Under the pieces are notes generated by a model. It saw only the letters and a list, made by a program, of their open reading frames with translations, searched no databases and was not told where the DNA came from. From assembly GCF_900454895.1 (NCBI RefSeq), contig NZ_UGTA01000001.1:1426001-1490000 (forward strand): 64,000 nucleotides of DNA, in the 5' to 3' direction. The position numbers and the translations under genes were made by a program. This stretch comes from Phocoenobacter uteri. Its GTDB lineage: Bacteria; Pseudomonadota; Gammaproteobacteria; Enterobacterales; Pasteurellaceae. The number at the start of each line of letters is the position of its first letter. Position 1 is the stretch's first letter. Below are positions 61,282 through 64,000 of the stretch, piece after piece.

Positions 61282-62373
61282 ATGACATTACCCGTTGAAC
61301 AATATCCACAATTATTTGCAAAAAAAGTGGAAAATTTAACCGCTTTATTTGCCCCTTTTAATGCTCCTTCCCTTGAAACTTTTGAGTCTGAGCCTGAACA
61401 TTTCCGTATGCGTGCAGAATTTCGTATTTGGCACAATGACGATGACCTGTATCACGTCATGTTCAATCAACAAACTAAACAACGTTATCGTGTGGATCAA
61501 TTCCCAATTGCGAGTAAATTATTAAATCAAATAATGGTGGTGTTGCTTGATGAAATTCGCTTTAACGAACTGTTAAGACACAAACTTTTCCAAGTGGATT
61601 ATTTAACGTCATTAAGTGGACAAATTGTGGTTTCAATGCTTTATCATAAAAAACTTGATGACGCTTGGACAGAGCAAGCTCAAATCCTTAAACAAAACTT
61701 AATTGAAAAAGGCTTTAATATTCAATTAGTTGGGCGAGCAACAAAACAAAAAATCATTGTTGATCGTGATTATGTGGAAGAAAAATTAACCGTTGATGGT
61801 AAAGAGTATATTTACCGCCAAGTGGAAAATAGTTTCACTCAACCTAACGCAAAAATGAATATCAAAATGTTAGAGTGGGCAAGAAGTTGCACCGCTAACA
61901 GCGAAGGCGATTTACTAGAGCTTTACTGTGGTAATGGGAATTTTTCTATTGCTTTGGCAAGCCAATTTAGAAAGGTTTTAGCAACGGAAATCTCAAAATC
62001 TTCAGTAGCATCGGCACAATATAATATTGAACAGAATAACATTGATAATTTACAAATTATCCGTATGTCAGCAGAAGAGTTTACTCAAGCGTTAAATGGC
62101 GTGCGTAAATTTAATCGTTTGAAAGGGATTGAATTATCGGATTATGAATGTAACACAATCTTTGTCGATCCACCTCGTGCAGGATTAGATCAAGACACCT
62201 TAAATTTGGTGCAAACCTATGATCGCATTTTGTATATTTCGTGTAATCCACAAACACTTTGTGAAAACTTAGAGCAACTTAGCAAAACACACCGCATTGA
62301 GCGATGTGCTTTGTTTGATCAATTCCCTTACACAGACCACGTTGAAAGTGGCGTTTGGCTAGTAAGAAAATAG
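61282..62373 (+). CDS. trmA: tRNA (uracil-5-)-methyltransferase TrmA
   Basis: Methylates U54 in the T-loop of tRNAs (and U341 of tmRNA in E. coli) with S-adenosylmethionine. The 363-residue protein has the SAM-binding LELYCGNGNFSIALA block near residue 212, VDPPRAGLD, the nucleophile C321 in ISCNPQTL and the general-base E355 near the C-terminus. No TRAM domain or iron-sulfur cysteines, as expected for TrmA. Single gene. Confidence 0.97.
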   Translation: MTLPVEQYPQLFAKKVENLTALFAPFNAPSLETFESEPEHFRMRAEFRIWHNDDDLYHVMFNQQTKQRYRVDQFPIASKLLNQIMVVLLDEIRFNELLRHKLFQVDYLTSLSGQIVVSMLYHKKLDDAWTEQAQILKQNLIEKGFNIQLVGRATKQKIIVDRDYVEEKLTVDGKEYIYRQVENSFTQPNAKMNIKMLEWARSCTANSEGDLLELYCGNGNFSIALASQFRKVLATEISKSSVASAQYNIEQNNIDNLQIIRMSAEEFTQALNGVRKFNRLKGIELSDYECNTIFVDPPRAGLDQDTLNLVQTYDRILYISCNPQTLCENLEQLSKTHRIERCALFDQFPYTDHVESGVWLVRK

Positions 62374-62404
62374 ATAAATGAAATGATAATGTGTTGATTT
62401 TCGA

Positions 62405-62689
62405 TTAACGAGTAGATAATTGGAAAATCATTGCTTCTGCTTGGCAACTAAATTCAAAATCAGCACATAATTCATAACCATTTTCAACTTGTTTGATTTC
62501 ACTTTTAATCACACAAGGATCAGATTCCGCCTGTCTTGCTTTATCAGTTAAATACGCAAGGGCTTCTTCGGCACGTGCTTTTGTTTCGTACACTTGGCTA
62601 AAATCAACGCTACGATCTTCGCCATCAATCACTGTACCCACATCAACACAACAACACACTTTGCTTTCTTCTGCTTGACACTCTGACAT
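62405..62689 (-). CDS. yfcZ: YfcZ/YiiS-family protein
   Basis: Small cytoplasmic protein (94 residues, DUF406 family) of unknown function. It starts MSECQAEESKVCCCVDVGTV, with a cluster of cysteines (C4, C12-C14), and has the family's ALAYLTDKARQAESDPC centre. AGAGG precedes the ATG. It is divergent from the fadL gene; in E. coli yfcZ is also next to fadL. A FadR-type box lies in the shared promoter region, so the two may be co-regulated. Confidence 0.85.
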   Translation of the reverse strand: MSECQAEESKVCCCVDVGTVIDGEDRSVDFSQVYETKARAEEALAYLTDKARQAESDPCVIKSEIKQVENGYELCADFEFSCQAEAMIFQLSTR

Positions 62690-62797
62690 TTTTTTACCTC
62701 TTTGATAGTTAGAATTTATAACGGCATAAAGTTTACTGATTTATTGTTTTTGTTGCAATGAGAAATCAACGATTTATTTTTATTCAAATAGCATAGT

Positions 62798-62814
62798 AAG
62801 TGGTCTGAACAGTT
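62798..62814. promoter_or_regulatory. Candidate FadR operator between yfcZ and fadL
   Basis: AAGTGGTCTGAACAGTT matches the palindromic FadR consensus AACTGGTCnGACCAGTT at 14 of 16 defined positions. A FadR protein with a conserved recognition helix is encoded at 41235-41957, and fadL is a known FadR target in E. coli. Confidence 0.7.
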
Positions 62815-62834
62815 ACATAAATGTTGAAATAGCA

Positions 62835-62863
62835 TTGCAAAATTTACTTTTGCCCCTTAGTAT
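62835..62863 (+). promoter_or_regulatory. Sigma-70 promoter of fadL
   Basis: TTGCAA (62835-62840) and TAGTAT (62858-62863) are spaced by 17 bases. Transcription would start about 80 bases before the ATG, downstream of the FadR-type box. Confidence 0.5.
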
Positions 62864-62950
62864 CGCACCACTTGAAACTCAACCCGTATTTAAATTTGTA
62901 AAAACCGGTAAAAATATTACCGCTTACTATTTTAAAGGAAAATATAAATT

Positions 62951-64000
62951 ATGAAAAAAGTGACGAAATTATCACTCGCCGCAATACTTACCTTATCAGC
63001 AACAAACACCTTTGCCGCTGGTTTTCAACTTGCTGAAATCTCAACTTCAGGCTTAGGTACTTCATTTGCTGGTACAGCTGCAATCGCAGAAAATGCGTCT
63101 GTTGTTGCGACTAACCCTGCGTTAATGACAGAATTCTCTCGTGCACAGCTTTCTGCTGGGGGTATCTATATTGCCGCTAAAGTAAATATTAACGGTGAAC
63201 TAGCCAACGATACCGATGCTTCTAATAAGAATATTGTCCCAAATGCTATCGTACCTAATTTTTATTTCGTCGCACCTGTAAACGATCGTTTCAGCGTTGG
63301 TGGTGGAATGAACGTCAATTACGGTTTAAAAACAGAGTTCAGTAAAAATTACGCTGCAGGATGGTTAGGTGGTATGACTAGCTTAAGCAGTGGGAACTTC
63401 AATTTCAGTGGTGCAATGAAATTAGGACACGGTTTTAGTTTCGGTTTAGGTTTGAATGCTGTTTACGCTGAAGCAGAATTAGATCGCTATGCGGGCGTCA
63501 TTCCAAAAGCACTTTCTGGAAAATTAAAGCAAGCTCAACAACAGTTACAACAATCTCCAAAAGAAGAAGATAAACAAAAAGCACAGTTATTAGGAAAAGT
63601 CGCGGGGATCGCTGCGAATACACCTGCAACAACAAAAATCAAACATCTTGAAGGAAATACTTGGGGCTATGGTTGGAACGCAGGACTTTCATATAACTTA
63701 AATGAAAATCATCGTTTTGGTTTAGCTTACCACTCTGCTGTAAAACTAGATTTTAAAGGTGATTTTTCTAATGAATTACCAACAGCATTAAACAATGTTC
63801 CATTACCTCAAATTGCAGGCTTAAAACCAGCAACGAATGGCAAAAATAAAGCAGCAAAATTATCTGTCACATTGCCAGCATTCTGGGAGTTATCAGCTTA
63901 TCATCAATTAACGGAGCAACTTGCATTACAATATAGCTGGAAACATACGCAATGGAGTGTATTTAAAGAGTTACTAGCGAAAGGAAGCAAAGGTGAAGAG
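62951..64000 (+). CDS. fadL: FadL/OmpP1-family outer-membrane long-chain fatty-acid transporter (3' end outside window)
   Basis: Beta-barrel that passes long-chain fatty acids or other hydrophobic compounds through the outer membrane. Only the first 350 codons are in the window, with no internal stop. The signal peptide ends at NTFA (residue 22); the mature protein begins AGFQLAEISTSGLGTSFAG, the FadL hatch, and has the NPALM motif near residue 56. A glutamine/lysine-rich loop (about 195-220) is longer than in E. coli FadL and resembles Haemophilus OMP P1. AAAGGAAA precedes the ATG. Divergent from yfcZ. Confidence 0.93.
   Translation, partial: MKKVTKLSLAAILTLSATNTFAAGFQLAEISTSGLGTSFAGTAAIAENASVVATNPALMTEFSRAQLSAGGIYIAAKVNINGELANDTDASNKNIVPNAIVPNFYFVAPVNDRFSVGGGMNVNYGLKTEFSKNYAAGWLGGMTSLSSGNFNFSGAMKLGHGFSFGLGLNAVYAEAELDRYAGVIPKALSGKLKQAQQQLQQSPKEEDKQKAQLLGKVAGIAANTPATTKIKHLEGNTWGYGWNAGLSYNLNENHRFGLAYHSAVKLDFKGDFSNELPTALNNVPLPQIAGLKPATNGKNKAAKLSVTLPAFWELSAYHQLTEQLALQYSWKHTQWSVFKELLAKGSKGEE

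Noticed and set aside
1..64000. CRISPR array, tRNA, rRNA, prophage or insertion sequence
   Set aside because: I saw no regularly spaced repeat-spacer pattern, no tRNA cloverleaf, no rRNA and no transposase or integrase gene in the window; a weak tRNA or small RNA could escape reading by eye.

Overview
This window is chromosomal DNA of a Pasteurellaceae bacterium, most likely from the branch that uses the Actinobacillus pleuropneumoniae-type DNA uptake sequence (the Actinobacillus, Mannheimia, Bibersteinia, Glaesserella and H. ducreyi side of the family). The evidence is the AT-rich DNA, the many AAGCGGT-core uptake signals often followed by a TTTGCAAA block, the Pasteurellaceae gene neighbourhoods (nanE/siaP divergence, fused siaQM, fadR/nhaB/dsbB, mlaFEDCB-ibaG-murA), and best remembered matches to E. 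coli, H. influenzae and H. ducreyi proteins. I cannot assign a species.

Layout. 0-8.4 kb is housekeeping on the minus strand: metK, htpX, a nucleoside hydrolase with dinB, clpB (with a textbook heat-shock promoter) and galE. 8.7-15.7 kb is a transport and catabolic block: dcuC, then the sialic-acid locus, in which nanE-nanK-nanA is divergent from siaP and a fused siaQM TRAP transporter; the shared control region has two perfect dyads and a CRP-like box. 16-24 kb holds translation and nucleotide genes: aspS, a stretch with seven copies of an 8-bp tandem repeat, infC-rpmI-rplT (infC starts at AUC), pyrG, a stand-alone chorismate mutase and ettA. 24-28 kb is dppA-dppB-dppC without its ATPases. 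28-35.7 kb is envelope maintenance: the mla lipid-transport operon with ibaG and murA, then gloC, mepK and ldtD. 35.8-43.5 kb holds yheS, prfB (programmed +1 frameshift), dsbB, nhaB, fadR and aspA. 43.7-49.5 kb is rapA-rluA and accB-accC.

The accessory part is 49.5-59.4 kb: a two-partner secretion pair on the minus strand (outer-membrane transporter tpsB, then a 2061-residue filamentous-haemagglutinin-like exoprotein tpsA), followed downstream by three small AT-rich membrane-protein genes, two of which are a recent tandem duplication. The exoprotein ends in a short, apparently disordered tail carrying two EExIYExIK modules (one is a YEEI Src-family SH2-type site, the other an EPIYA-like EPIYESI) on either side of RPLPPIP, a class I SH3-type ligand. 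This looks like mimicry of host Src-family kinase ligands and is the most interesting item in the window.

The window ends with hemH, the tiny lipoprotein gene lptM, maoP, trmA, a yfcZ-family gene and the first 350 codons of a fadL/OMP-P1 gene. A FadR-type operator lies between yfcZ and fadL, linking that locus to the fadR gene at 41 kb. Eight near-identical palindromes, six of exactly 54 bp, sit between genes throughout; each is two inverted uptake signals sharing a central TTTGCAAA, and most appear to serve as terminators.
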